A DNA stretch of 19,316 nt from positions 1 to 19,316 of the forward strand of contig CAJVPP010001550.1 of NCBI GenBank assembly GCA_910592005.1, written 5' to 3'. Of this stretch, positions 1-10,802 are shown piece after piece. Both the position numbers and the translations under genes were made by a program. Every line of letters starts with the position of its first letter. Within the stretch, counting starts at the first letter, position 1. Source of the DNA: Funneliformis mosseae (taxonomy: Eukaryota > Glomeromycota > Glomeromycetes > Glomerales > Glomeraceae). The notes beneath the pieces were generated by a model that saw only the letters and a program-made list of their open reading frames with translations, was not told the origin of the DNA and did no database searches.

Positions 1-345
1 AAAATTATGTTGCAAAATTAATTACAAAGCTAAGTGGCTAAGATATCAAAGTTAAATAGCAAATTTATATGGCAAAAATTGATAGGACCAAGTAATAAAA
101 AGTTAAGTGACGAAGTCAGTAAAGCTAGGTTGCAAAATTGACTTACAAAACAAAGTGGCGGAGTTATCAAAGCCAAGTAACAAAATTATATGGCAAAATT
201 TGATAAGTTCAAATAAGTGACAAAGCTAGCTAAGATTAATTGCAAAGTCAAAGAGAAAATAGTTAGTACAAATATTCTACTTGAAGAAAATAGTCAAACA
301 TTCATTTGACAATTTTACATTCCGCAACTTTTCGCAGTAATATTT
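1..345. repeat. Direct-repeat block, possible mobile-element end
   Basis: The segment starting GTTGCAAAATTAATTACAAA at 9 recurs at 129, giving two diverged copies with a 120-bp period. A weaker third copy begins near 240. Each copy carries shared sub-motifs (AAGTGGC, TATATGGCAAAA, CAAAGCTA). The block stops near a short imperfect palindrome, CGCAACTTTTCGCAG at 323-337, after which the sequence changes to the AT-rich lead-in of the hairpin array. Direct repeats close to a GC-richer palindromic edge resemble the subterminal region of a DNA transposon. No opposite terminus or target duplication is visible because the window begins inside the block, so the element assignment is tentative. Confidence 0.45.
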
Positions 346-368
346 TTATTGTTAATAAATAATTTTTA

Positions 369-1580
369 ATCATTAATTTAGAATGATTAAATTTATCATT
401 CCAAAAAAATAATAAAAGAATCATTTATTTAGAATGATTAAATTTATCATTCCAAATGAATGATAAGAAAATCATTTATTTAAAATGATTGAAGTTATTG
501 TTTCAAATGAATGATAAGAAAATCATTTATTTAGAATGATTAAATTATTGTTCTAAAAGAACGATAAAAGAATTGTTTGATTAAAATGATTAAATTATCA
601 TTCTAAACGAATAATAAAAGAATCATTCATTTGAAATTATTGAATTATCATTTTAAATGAACAATAAGAAATTGCTTATTTGGAATGATTGAAGTCATCG
701 TTCCAAATGAACGATAAGAAAATCGTTCGATTGAAATGATTAAATTATCATTCTAAATGAACAATAAAAAAATCATTTGATTGGAATGATTAAATTATTA
801 TTCTAAAAGAATTGTTCATTTGGAATAATTGAATTATCGTTCTAAACAAATGATAAAAGAATCATTCATTTAGAATGATTGAAGTTATCATTTCAAATGA
901 ACGATAAGAAAATCATTTAATTAAAATGATTAAATTATCATTTCAAACAAATGATAAAAAAATCGTTCAATTGGAACGATTAAATTATTATTCCAAAAGA
1001 ATGATAAAAATTGTTCAATTAAAATAATTAAATTATCATTCCAAATGAATGATAAAAGAATTGTTCATTTGGAAAAATTAAATTATCGTTCCAAACAAAT
1101 GATAAAAAAATCGTTTAATTAGAATGATAAAATTATCATTCTAAACAAATGATAAAAAAATCGTTCATTTGGAATGATTGAAGTTATCATTCCAAATGAA
1201 CGATAAGAAAATCATTTGATTGGAATAATTAAATTATCATTTTAAATGAACGATAAAAGAATTATTCATTTAGAATAATTAAATTATCGTTCCAAATGAA
1301 TAATAAAAGAATTGTTCATTTGGAATGATTGAATTATCATTCTAAATTAATGATAAAAGAATCATTCATTTAGAACGATTAAATTATCATTCTAAACGAA
1401 CAATAAGAAAATCATTCAATTGGAATGACGAAATTATCATTTTAAATGAACAATAAAAAAATCGTTTATTTGGAATGATTAAAGTTATCATTCCAAAAGA
1501 ATGATAAAAGTATCATTTATTTAAAATGATAAAATTATCATTCTAAACGAACGATAAAAGAATCATTCAATTAGAACGAT
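369..1580. repeat. Tandem array of ~50-bp palindromic units
   Basis: About 25 head-to-tail units with a 50-51 bp period begin at 369, 420, 471, 522, 572, 621, 671, 721, 771, 811, 860, 911, 961, 1011 and then every ~50 bp to 1560. The unit at 811 follows a ~40-bp one and the last is truncated. Each unit is an inverted repeat: a left arm of the type TCGTTCATTTGGAATGAT, a 6-7 nt loop, then its complement, then a purine-rich spacer such as AAAAGA. The unit at 1160-1204 has a perfect 19-bp stem (1160-1178 with 1186-1204) and a 7-nt loop. Other units carry mismatches, mostly transitions. There is no open reading frame. The chain of hairpins cannot be a CRISPR array because there are no unique spacers. 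Confidence 0.9.
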
Positions 1581-1769
1581 CTGAAATTTTGGATTAATCC
1601 AAAATTTTCAGTTCAGTTCAGATTTTTTCAGTTCAGATTAGATTTATAATCTGAAAAAAATCTGAACTGAACCGAAAATTTTCAGATTGAATTTTTTGCA
1701 ATCTGAAACTGAATTGAAGTTAATCCAAACTGAAAATTTTCAGATTAATCTGAACCATTCAGAGCTTTA
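1581..1769. repeat. CTGAA-type palindrome cluster next to the array
   Basis: This patch directly follows the truncated last array unit and is made of nested inverted repeats. 1581-1611 is a near-perfect palindrome centred on GGATTAATCC. Arms 1612-1631 and 1651-1671 pair with one bulged T around a 19-nt loop. Further CTGAAAATTTTCAG-like blocks follow at about 1671-1750. It ends in CCATTCAGAGCTTTA. Read from the right, this gives TAAAGCTCTGAATGG, which resembles a hAT-type terminal sequence in style. No matching left terminus or 8-bp target duplication could be found, so it may be a small decayed foldback element or one end of a larger one. Confidence 0.6.
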
Positions 1770-3480
1770 GTAATAACTTACTTAAAAAAGAATATGATCA
1801 TTTATAATAAAAATCTTCTATATAATTTTTATTAGAACTCTTTAGTAATAAAAATGACTGAAATATTTTATTTGCTTGTTAAATAAAAGCTTTTATCATA
1901 AAAAATTCAATTTTAAAATATTTTAAAATATATAGGAGGTTTGCTATTAAAATTAAATTACAAACATAATAAAATATATGATTTGAATATGATTTAATAG
2001 AAATCCTACATATAGGCTTTTGTAATAAAAAAGGGAGAAACTACTGAAAAAATTATGCAAATATGATTTTAAACCAAAATACACTCAAATTTAGTATTAA
2101 CATTGTTTTCAGTAATTTTAATAAAAAAAGAAGTTATTTTTAAATTTGGAGAATAGAAGCATTAATTTTTATATGCATACAGTACATTTATATTAAGGTC
2201 ACAAAACTTTACTAGAACTGAAATAGTTTAATTAATATAACTTCAATATTTTTTATTTATTTAAAAAAAATTAAAGAATCTAAAAAATAATTTATATCTA
2301 AATAATCACAAAATTAACTATTAATTTGATTGAGAATTTTCACATATAAACTTATATATGTTAAAAATTTAATTAATTTCTTCATAAATACTTTATATTA
2401 TTATTAAATAAAAAATTTATTTATTTTTATTATAAAATAACAAAATAAATATTGAATACTATTATAAATAATAAATTGTAATATATTGTATATTTAGTTG
2501 TATAGATAAACTTAATTTAAAATAATCTGAAAGATTGCTGTAATATATTTGACAAATTCAAATATGATAAGATATTATCATTACTTTTTTTATTAAAAGT
2601 CAAAGCTCATAAACAAATATGAGAATGGTAATATAAAATATTCATATAAGTACAGAATATTTTTGTATTATAATTTTCACCAACTTCTATAATAATATTG
2701 CAATATTTATTATCTTCTGATAACTCAATATAATTTTGACTTAAATTTGAAAGAAACTCTACAGATATTTTTATAATTTTTTTTAGAAGATTTATTTTGA
2801 AATAAAATCAGAAAAGCTATAATAAACTAAATAAGGTAAATTATTTAATCAGAATGATCTATTTATTATATATATTATAGAACAATATTTTTTATAATAG
2901 GAGTACAAATTTTTTGTACTAGTTCTATTAATATCAATTTTATAACTTTAAATTTATAATTTTAAACAATTTAATCTTTTTTATTTCAAAAGAAAAATCA
3001 ATAAAAAAATTATCTTTTATTGAACAAATATATCATATTAAAATAAATTATTATTTTATATTTTGGTTTTTATATAGTAATATTATTCATTTTAATTTAA
3101 TTAACTAGATTAGGTTAAGATGCAATGATTCTATTACTTATAAATGATTTTTTTCTAGATATTATCTAACCTATTATATAAAATTTGATTTTTATATTTT
3201 AAAATAAGAAGGAAAATTTAAAAGTAATAGAAAAAAGAAGAAATAATTAGTAAAAATAATTAATCCTTTCTTTAAATTTAATCACAGATCTAACAGCTTT
3301 GCTAAATGCTATATATATTGTAAATGACAAATTTTAAAATCCTTTTCTTTTTTATTATTTGTCTTTTTCTTGATTTAGATAATTAATTAACAATATATCT
3401 GATCGATTTTAATTGGATATAGTTATTCAGCATTGAAGCTGTGATCTGTAACTATGCTAAAAATAAGTCATGTAATCTAA
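1770..3480. other. AT-rich stretch, no gene seen
   Basis: I see no reading frame with recognisable protein similarity and no clear tandem or inverted repeat longer than low-complexity AT. Poly-A/T runs and short TA-rich palindromes are frequent, as expected from base composition alone. Confidence 0.5.
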
Positions 3481-3486
3481 ATGATC

Positions 3487-3660
3487 GACATAGTTGATAA
3501 AGTTGATAAAGTTACTAAAGTTGTCAACATTGATCAGGTAGACAAATTAGATAAATGAATTATATTTATTATATTTATTAATTATATCTTATTTATTATA
3601 TATATTGTATTTATCATAGTTGTATTATTTATTCTTTTTATTATATTTGTTATAGTTGAT
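3487..3660. repeat. Short tandem and low-complexity tract
   Basis: A short imperfect repeat of AGTTGATAA-like units (3490-3560, with variants AGTTACTAA and AGTTGTCAA) runs into a TTATATTTA-type AT microsatellite at about 3560-3660. Nothing suggests a function. Confidence 0.55.
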
Positions 3661-3897
3661 TTTATATTATTTCATTTTATATAAATATCTTGTATTTTCT
3701 CTTGAGTTAAAAAGTAACTCAAGTTAAGATTTTAGGATAAACCAAGAGTCTAATAAAGGAATCTTTAAATTTATTTACTATTACCTTTTGTCATGTTTTT
3801 ATATAGGTGTGATTATGATATTATTTTGTATTTAATTTGATAGATTGAATTAAAAGTTAATCATTTAAGTTTACAGTACCAAGCCAATAGCATAAAT
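3661..3897. other. AT-rich spacer, no gene seen
   Basis: No supported coding frame or longer repeat was found. A small inverted repeat, CTTGAGTTA ... TAACTCAAG, lies at 3702-3723. Confidence 0.4.
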
Positions 3898-4255
3898 TCA
3901 GAACTTAAATTCAACCATAAATCAGCCTAAAATTAGTCTCAATTCAGCAATAATTCAAACACTAATAGATGTTAATCGATTTTAATCAAACATAGCCATT
4001 TAGAACTTAATTCAACTATAAATCAGCCTAAAATTAACCTTAATTCAGCATTATTTAACATTAATTTAAAACTTAAATAACTATAAATCAGCCTAAAATT
4101 GACCTTAATACAGCATCATTTGGCATCAATTTAGAACTTATATAACCATAAATCAGCCTAAAATTGATCTCAATTCAGTATTATTCAGCATCAATTTGAA
4201 ATTTAAATAACTATAAATCAGCCTAAAATTGACCTCAATTTGGTATCAATTTAGT
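3898..4255. repeat. 65-bp tandem repeat, about five copies
   Basis: The marker CAGCCTAAAATT starts at 3923, 4024, 4089, 4154 and 4219. The spacing is exactly 65 bp for the last four copies. The first is separated by 101 bp because of roughly 36 bp of extra sequence. Each unit also carries TTCAGCAT- and AACTTAAATAACTATAAAT-like parts. The segment AATCAGCCTAAAATTGACC resembles AATCGGCCTAAATTCGGTC in the CACTA-element end near 16374. The array may therefore be a decayed subterminal region of a related transposon, but no terminal sequence is visible here. Confidence 0.8.
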
Positions 4256-4520
4256 CAAATAAGTATATAAAATCAATATATTATATTTATTAAATTTATT
4301 AAATATTAAATTGTATTAATAATAAAAATCTAATATAATTTGCAAAAATATAACATAAATATTACTAAAACTTACTGATTAATTTTCTATTTAATAAATA
4401 TAAGTAAAAAATGGAAAATTATATAAAATAATAAAAATATAATCCATTTTCCTCTTAAAATTCCCTTAAATCGTCCTAAATATTCATTATAGTAATATTT
4501 CCATTTTTGAAAAAAAGAAT

Positions 4521-4700
4521 AAAAAATCAGAAAAATCAAAAATTCAACTTAAGTTTCATTTGATTTTGATGGTTAAAGGCATGTTTCTATTATAAAAAGT
4601 AAAAAAAATCAGAAAAATTGACTAAAATTCAACTTAATTTTCATCTGATTTAGCATGTTTCTAATACAATAAGTAAAAAAATCACAAAATTGACTAGTAT
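4521..4700. repeat. Three diverged ~73-83-bp direct repeats
   Basis: The motif AAAAATCAGAAAAAT followed by AAATTCAACTTAA, TTTCAT(T/C)TGATTT and GCATGTTTCTA recurs with offsets of about 82 bp (4527 to 4609) and 73 bp (4609 to 4682). The third copy is partial. It lies a few hundred bases after the 65-bp array, and like that array it contains AAATTCAACTTA-type words, so both could be parts of one decayed element. Confidence 0.6.
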
Positions 4701-7315
4701 AATAGCATTTAAGATAAAATTCTTAGTTAAAGAATTGCTAACAATCAAAAAATTAAAGATCAGATGCTCAGATATTTATAAGGGATAATTTTGTGTCTTT
4801 TATTATATATATAAAGAAAATTATCACTATTTATGAACTTATCCAAATAGATCAAAAGATATCATAACTATCTGCAAATCAATATTCAATTTCTTAAATA
4901 ATTTAATCTTATTAAAATTGGGAAGAAATAAAAAGAGATGTTAAGCTTAATCTTTAATCAGACAATAAGTTTCAGATCTTTTTAATTCTTTTAACTATCT
5001 TCAGTCTTATATCTCTTTAACTAAAAAATCATTTTATCAAACATTTTTGATCTATTAAGAAATATTTTTTCTTCTAATAATTTGAAATTGTTAATTACTA
5101 AAATTGTCAACTTCTTAGCTTTAGCTTTTCATAATTAAATCTGGATTATGTATTGCAAGAAAATAATTAAAATAAAGCATTCTAAAGGAGTTACAGTAAA
5201 AATCAAAAAGAAGAAAATAAAAATGAAATATCTGCTAATTTTAAAATAATTAAATATTTCTTAAATAATTGAAAAGTTTAGTATAAGTTAGTTTTAAAAG
5301 CTAGTTTCTTCTGGATTGATTTTTTAGAACAATACTGATATTTTTATTAATTTTTTACTAATATAGTTCTCATTAAATATGGATCTTTAAAGGTAAATTC
5401 TAATGATTAGTTAATCTAAATAGGTTTATAAAAGATTTACAAAAGATAATCATAGTTTAGCTTTTTATTATTTTATACTTATTTGTAATATTATAATATA
5501 AATCTAATAAACTTATAGCAGTATCATATTATAAAAAAAAAAGAAATGATATATAACAAATCATATAAGTTATAAAAGTTATATAATATTATATGCTAAT
5601 ATTAGACTGCTCAGACTCTAGAGATAACTGATAAGAATACTTTTATTAATTGCTTATTTTATTTTTATATATTTTTCCTACTTATGCTTCTTTTCAAAAT
5701 TTTGAATTCCTAGTTATCAGATATTATTTCAAAGGTATTTTTTTAATCTTTTTATTTATTTATTCAAATAAAACTTTATTAATATTTATTTATTTACTTT
5801 AATAGGTTTTAGAGAAATTTATATACTATTATAAAGATATTTCTTAGAATTTTATATTTATTTTATTTAAATAAAATATTTACTAATATTCATTTATTTT
5901 TTATAAGATATTACATATTAATAAAACAATTCCTAATATCTTCTTTTTTTTATTTTATAAATTCTAAGTTCTAGATTTAATACTATAACATATATGTAGT
6001 CAATATATAATTTTTAAATCTATATTAGTATATAAAAGATATATATTATATAATAACAATGAATGCAAAAATTATTATAGATTATATTTAAATATATATA
6101 CTATATGCAAAAAAACTTTTAATATGAAATTTTTATTTACATTTATAAAAAGTTTATTTAATAATGCAGATTTGCATGTAATTTAAAAGAATTATATATG
6201 CAAAAAATTTTAGTTATATGCATATATACATGTTTATATTGTTAAAATTATACACTGTATGTAGTTCATTATCTTCAGTAATCTAATTTCATTAGTACGT
6301 CTTCTCTATTTAGATATACTAATATTTATAATAATAATAATATTATAAAAAATAAATGTATAGAGTGAGTATGTAATAAAAAAAGTAGTTTAAATGTTAT
6401 ATAAAGATGATATGAGAAGTAGTGGTTAATTACATTATTTTTAAAATATCTTTAAATAAAATTAGTAATAAGTTACTATAAATATCACTTAGATATTAAT
6501 AAATAAAAGACAATTAAAAGATAATAATATGTAAATCAAAGAGATAAAAAAACAAATTCATTACTGCTTAAATCATAATCCTTATTTTAAAAATTTAAAA
6601 TTTAAATTTGTATTAAATTATATAAATAATGTCTTAAATAAAATATAACATTATTAACGTTACTCTTTCCGTCAAATAAGTTAACTATGATTTGAAGTTA
6701 GAGAGGCAATAGTTATGACTTAAATTCAATCAACTTGATATGCTGTTTATTAAAGAGTTTATTTAGTTAACAAGAATAAATTATAAGTTTTATATTTGCA
6801 AAATGTTAAGTGTATTTATTATTGTTATTAAATGTATATTGAATACAATGTTAAGAACTTGTTGGAATCTGTTCTTTTTCTAAAGCATTTTCATATCCTT
6901 TATATAGGAAAATTACAATTAAAGGAAATCTATGATAAATATGATACTACTGATAATAATAATAGAGCTAACAGATATACTAATTGTCTGGAGTGAAATG
7001 AAGGACTATATATTATTAGACGGTTTATAAAAATTAAGATTACATGATGATGTCTGCATGTCTGCATGCGTCATGTCTAATTGAAAATTTTATGCTAATA
7101 AAAAAAAACATAAACATAAACAAGATAAAAAAAAATAAATTTGTAAAAAGTGTTATGAATAAAAAATAAAGTTACATATATTACGAATGGTATTATATGT
7201 TACAAAGATTTACTTTGAATTTTTTATTTTTTGTTAAAAAAAAAATCACAATATTTTTGTTAACACTTTAAATCTAAGTTTTGGAACAGTATTATTATAC
7301 TTTATTGTATATGAC
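4701..7315. other. Long AT-rich stretch, no gene seen
   Basis: I see no convincing reading frame in either strand: all frames are short and interrupted, with low-complexity translations. Minor features are a CTGCATGTCTGCATG duplication near 7058 and several (TATA)n or poly-A/T tracts. It may contain transposon relics decayed beyond recognition by eye. Confidence 0.5.
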
Positions 7316-7973
7316 TCAGTTTCTTAGTATCATGGAAATCAAATATTTTTCTTTATCTAACCTTTCTTTTAACCTTTTACAGTCTTTAATGCGCTGAAGT
7401 TTCTCAAAGTTGAATGTTTTGAAGAGAAGATCTTTGAGAGCACGTACTCGAGATGCAGCTATAAAAGTAAGACCTGTAGTAAACTCTTTATCACTGAGAT
7501 CTACTATAGCCTTTTTTAATATAAGATCCTGATCTTTATATACCGTAATTTCTCACGTAAGATGAACAGAAATTTGTAAGTATAAATAAGTATTTCCAGA
7601 TTTATCAATCCAGGTACGTCAAATTGATGCAATTGGTACAACCCTTTTTCCCTTTAAGCTAACAATGGTAAGACCGTTATAATTGTCAAAAAAGATCAGA
7701 ACTGCTATAAGAAAAAAAGTGGTCCTTGATCTTCTTTGAATATTATGTCTTGGATAGTTTTTATAGAACTATTGACTAACCCAGTTTTAGTCTGCAGATT
7801 TACTGTTAACATAATTTTTGCATCTCTTGCCAGCAGTATATACATTTCGAAACTATGCGTTGTATCAGAATTGGTTTTTTAGCCTCATTGCCACCTATAT
7901 GTACTGCTTGAATTTTAGCAACAGGAACATTTAAAAATCGAAGTTGATCTATATTTACTGCATTGAATATTTC
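7316..7973 (-). pseudogene. PIF1-like DNA helicase, C-terminal remnant
   Basis: Three minus-strand blocks in different frames read as one protein, the C-terminal half of a PIF1/RecD-like superfamily 1 helicase. Block 1 (about 7973-7880) contains LNVPVAKIQAVHIGGNEAKK. Block 2 (about 7870-7715) contains MYILLARDAKIMLTVNL and TGLVNSSIKTIQDI. Block 3 (about 7705-7316) contains FFDNYNGLTIVSLKGKRVVP, ITVYKDQDLIL at the position of motif V (usually ITVHKSQGxTL), FIAASRVR at motif VI, and a lysine-rich tail ending at TGA 7316-7318. The frame changes fall at homopolymer runs (T6 at 7875-7880, A7 at 7712-7718). Internal TGA stops lie at 7619-7621 and 7553-7555. In motif V the usual His, Ser and Gly are Tyr, Asp and Asp, which should destroy activity. 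The ATPase N-terminal half (Walker A/B) is absent. Such helicases are massively multiplied in Glomeromycotina. No promoter or partner gene is visible, so this is a dead fragment. Confidence 0.88.
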
Positions 7974-8424
7974 GCTTCAAACTTACAATAGTTTTCATTT
8001 TCTAATTATGTTAAATATGATATAAATGATAATAATGATATAAATAATAAAAATATAATAAATATTATGTGTGTCCTATTTGGTAAATATAACAGATTTA
8101 GCAGATTTGGTATATATGTTATATTTGACAGGTTCATCAATTTTTTCCAATTTCAACATATACTGAATATGTAACATTTTATATTAAAAAATTTTTGTGT
8201 AATTATAATTGAGTTACTTTACTTTATAGTTAACTATCACAAAATGTTATACTTATCACTTATATTAATTAAGAAATTAATAGATTATCATATACTTAAT
8301 CCATTTTAACCATTGATTTTCCTTTTAAAAGATTACTTTTTTTTATATTTATACGAAATTTTACTTTAAAAATAAGTTTTTTTCAAAATCTTCTTTTAAG
8401 TAAATACAAATATATAACTTTAAC
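7974..8424. other. AT-rich spacer, no gene seen
   Basis: Similarity to the helicase fades at its upstream edge near 7980. The rest holds ATAATGATATAAAT-type microsatellite (about 8015-8065) and no supported gene. Confidence 0.45.
8417..8424. repeat. Putative left 8-bp target-site duplication
   Basis: ACTTTAAC directly precedes the left terminus. It matches ATTTTAAT at 9421-9428 in six of eight positions, and both differences are C/T. An 8-bp duplication fits a hAT insertion, but the AT-rich surroundings make chance similarity possible. Confidence 0.45.
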
Positions 8425-9420
8425 TAGTATTTCGTAAAATCAGATCAGATCAGATTTTATCCAAATCTGATCTGATCTGATTTTCATTTTTTAGGATCTG
8501 AATTTGATCTAAATCTAATGAATCTGTTGAAATCCAGATCTGATTTGAATCTGACAGATCGAATCTCAAATCTGAATCTGACAGATTGGTTTAAATTCAA
8601 ATCTGATCTGATCTAAATCTGAAAGTATTATTGAAAAAATGAATTTTCAGTTTTAAAAAAAATCTGAAAAATGTTTCTTTTCAATGAAAGAAATCTTTTC
8701 AGCTCTAAAGAGTTTTGAAAAGTCATTCCTTTTTCATTAAAAAGAATATTTTTGACTCTAAAAGAGTTCTAAAAAATCATTCCTTTTCATTAAAAGGAAC
8801 ATTTTTGGCTCTAAAAGAGTTCTGAAAAGTCATTCCTTTTCATTGAAAAGAACCTTTTCAGCTCTAAAAGAGTTCTGAAAAGTTATTCCTTTTCATTGAA
8901 AGAAATTTTTTCAGCTCTAAAAGAGTTCTGAAAAGTCATTTCTTTTTATTAAAAGGAACCTTTTTAGTTCTAAAAGAGTTCTGAAAAAGTCATTCCTTTT
9001 CATTGAAAGGAATCTTTTTGGCTCTAAAAGAGATCTGAAAAGTCATTCCTTTTCATTAAAAAGAATTTTTTAGCTCTAAAGAGTTCCAAAAAGTTATTTT
9101 TTTTCATTGAAAGAAATCTTTTCAGCTCTAAAAGAGTTCTAAAAAGTCATTCCTTTTTAATGAAAAGGAACTTTTCAGTTCTAAAAGAGATCTAAAAATT
9201 CGTTTCTTTTCAATGAAAGGAAACAAATTTTTGGCTCAAAAGAAGTCTGAAAATTCATTCCTTTTCATTGAAAAGGAACTTTTCAGCTTTAAAAAGTTGA
9301 ATTCAGATCTGATAAATCAGATCTGAATCTGAATCTGAATTTGAATCTGAAGGATCAAATCTAATCCTTTGAATTAGATTTGAATTTAACAGATCTGATC
9401 TGAATTTGTGCAAAACACTA
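8425..9420. mobile_element. hAT-like non-autonomous element (996 bp)
   Basis: The left end reads TAGTATTTCGTAAAATCAGA. The right end, read in reverse complement, is TAGTGTTTTGCACAAATTCA followed by GATCAGATC. The two align with mainly C/T and G/A changes and one or two length differences. TAGTG-type termini with 8-bp duplications are typical of the hAT superfamily. Inside each terminus lies a subterminal block rich in GATCTGAAT/CAGATC words (8441-8635 and 9298-9405), largely complementary between the two ends, so the whole element could fold back. The centre is a 53-bp minisatellite. No transposase frame is present, so any mobility would have depended on an enzyme encoded elsewhere. Confidence 0.68.
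8650..9295. repeat. 53-bp palindromic minisatellite, ~12 copies
   Basis: The word CTCTAAAAGAG (or a variant) starts at 8703, 8756, 8809, 8862, 8915, 8968, 9022, 9074, 9125, 9179, 9235 and 9287. The spacing is 53 bp for the first six and 51-56 bp later. Each unit contains two interlocked palindromes: TTCCTTTTCATTGAAAAGGA with a closing A, and CTTTTCAG ... CTGAAAAG enclosing CTCTAAAAGAG. A unit can therefore fold as two small hairpins or one cruciform. The array lies wholly inside the hAT-like element. Variation between copies is mainly transitions and A/T run length. Confidence 0.88.
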
Positions 9421-9428
9421 ATTTTAAT
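9421..9428. repeat. Putative right 8-bp target-site duplication
   Basis: ATTTTAAT follows the right terminus and is the partner of ACTTTAAC at 8417-8424, with two C/T differences. Confidence 0.45.
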
Positions 9429-10802
9429 AATAAAAATATATATAATTTTATGAGAAAAAGAATATTTACTTAGATTATAGAGTATGTTATTCAGTTAGAT
9501 TTTATGTAAAATACAAAAAATCAATTTTTATATTATAAAAATTTTATGATGAGAAATTTTAATAAATACTTTGAATTTAAATACAATTTAGCTAAAATAA
9601 TAACTTTTATTAAAGGTAAGTAATTTATGTTTTTTTTTGAATGACACTATTAAGCTAAACAAACAATATTAATAAAATAATAAAAAAATATGTAAAAATA
9701 AGAAAAATTATTAAATAATAAAAAAATAATATTTTTTACTAATTTAAAAATTATATATTATGAGAGATTATTGATATTTTATATTAATATTCTATTTTAA
9801 TAAAATATAAAATATTTGTAAAAAAAAAAATTTTCATTTAGTATTATTTTTTTAATTAATAAAAAAAGTTTTAAAATCAAAAAATTATTATTAAAATTAA
9901 ATACCTCTCATTAATACAACATATTTTTCATTTTATATTACTTTTATATATTAAAATTAGCATATAATAGACAACTTATTTGAAGAGATTTTTTTAAAAC
10001 TACTAAACTGTTTAACTTTTAAACCTTATAAAAATATTATTGAGAAGTTAAAGAACATTTTATGTAATACAGAAATTCAAAACATTAGTAATATTGTACA
10101 GTTAACTTATATACAAAGATAAAATAATGTGAAAAATCATATAAAATTTTGTTGATTAAATGATCAACATCTATATAAATGTTATTTACTAATTGATATA
10201 TGATATGTCTGACATATAATAAAGTATTTTTTCTTAATTTAAAAAAACACTTAAAATTATATATTCAAAATTTAATCATTAGACCACCATTTTAGAAGAT
10301 AAACCTAAAAAAATAAAATTTTTTTATTTTTAAAAAAATTTTATCTTAACTGAAAGAATATATACTATAATTTTACTTTTTTTTAAAGTAGTAAGATTAT
10401 CAAATCTTTTAGTTAAATAATTATTTTAAACAAATTAAAAATTATGATTTAAAAAAATTATTCAAAAAAATAAGATATTTTACTATATATCTAAATTAGA
10501 CTAACTTTAAGTTAGAGTTGTATAATCTTAAACTATTTTAATCTAAACTAGTTTTAATTAAAGATTTATTTTTTCTTGACTGGTATCATATGATAAAAAA
10601 TTAAAAATAAAATTTTTCACAATATATATAAACTGTTACTGAAATTGATAAAAACTAATAAATTAAACAAAACTGATAGATTAAACAAATCTGTCAAAAC
10701 TGATAAAACTATCAATTATAATATAATTATTATTATTTTTAATATATTATTATTTATTTTATATTAATATTATTAGTATATCTATTAATATATTATTATC
10801 AC
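9429..10802. other. AT-rich stretch, no gene seen
   Basis: Long A and T runs dominate and no coding frame is convincing. There is a small low-complexity palindrome near 10311-10340, and a short run of AAACTGATA(A/G)A-like words at about 10640-10715. Confidence 0.45.

Noticed and set aside
369..1580. CRISPR array
   Set aside because: Units are contiguous and diverged, with palindromes throughout and no unique spacers. The host is eukaryotic by intron and gene content.
1571..1769. Complete small hAT element with matching ends and 8-bp duplication
   Set aside because: The left candidate TAGAACGATCTGAA overlaps the array unit itself, and the flanking 8-mers (TCATTCAA-like against GTAATAAC) do not match.
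7038..7075. CTGCATGTCTGCATG duplication as a regulatory site
   Set aside because: A single short duplication with no adjacent gene, so nothing supports a function.
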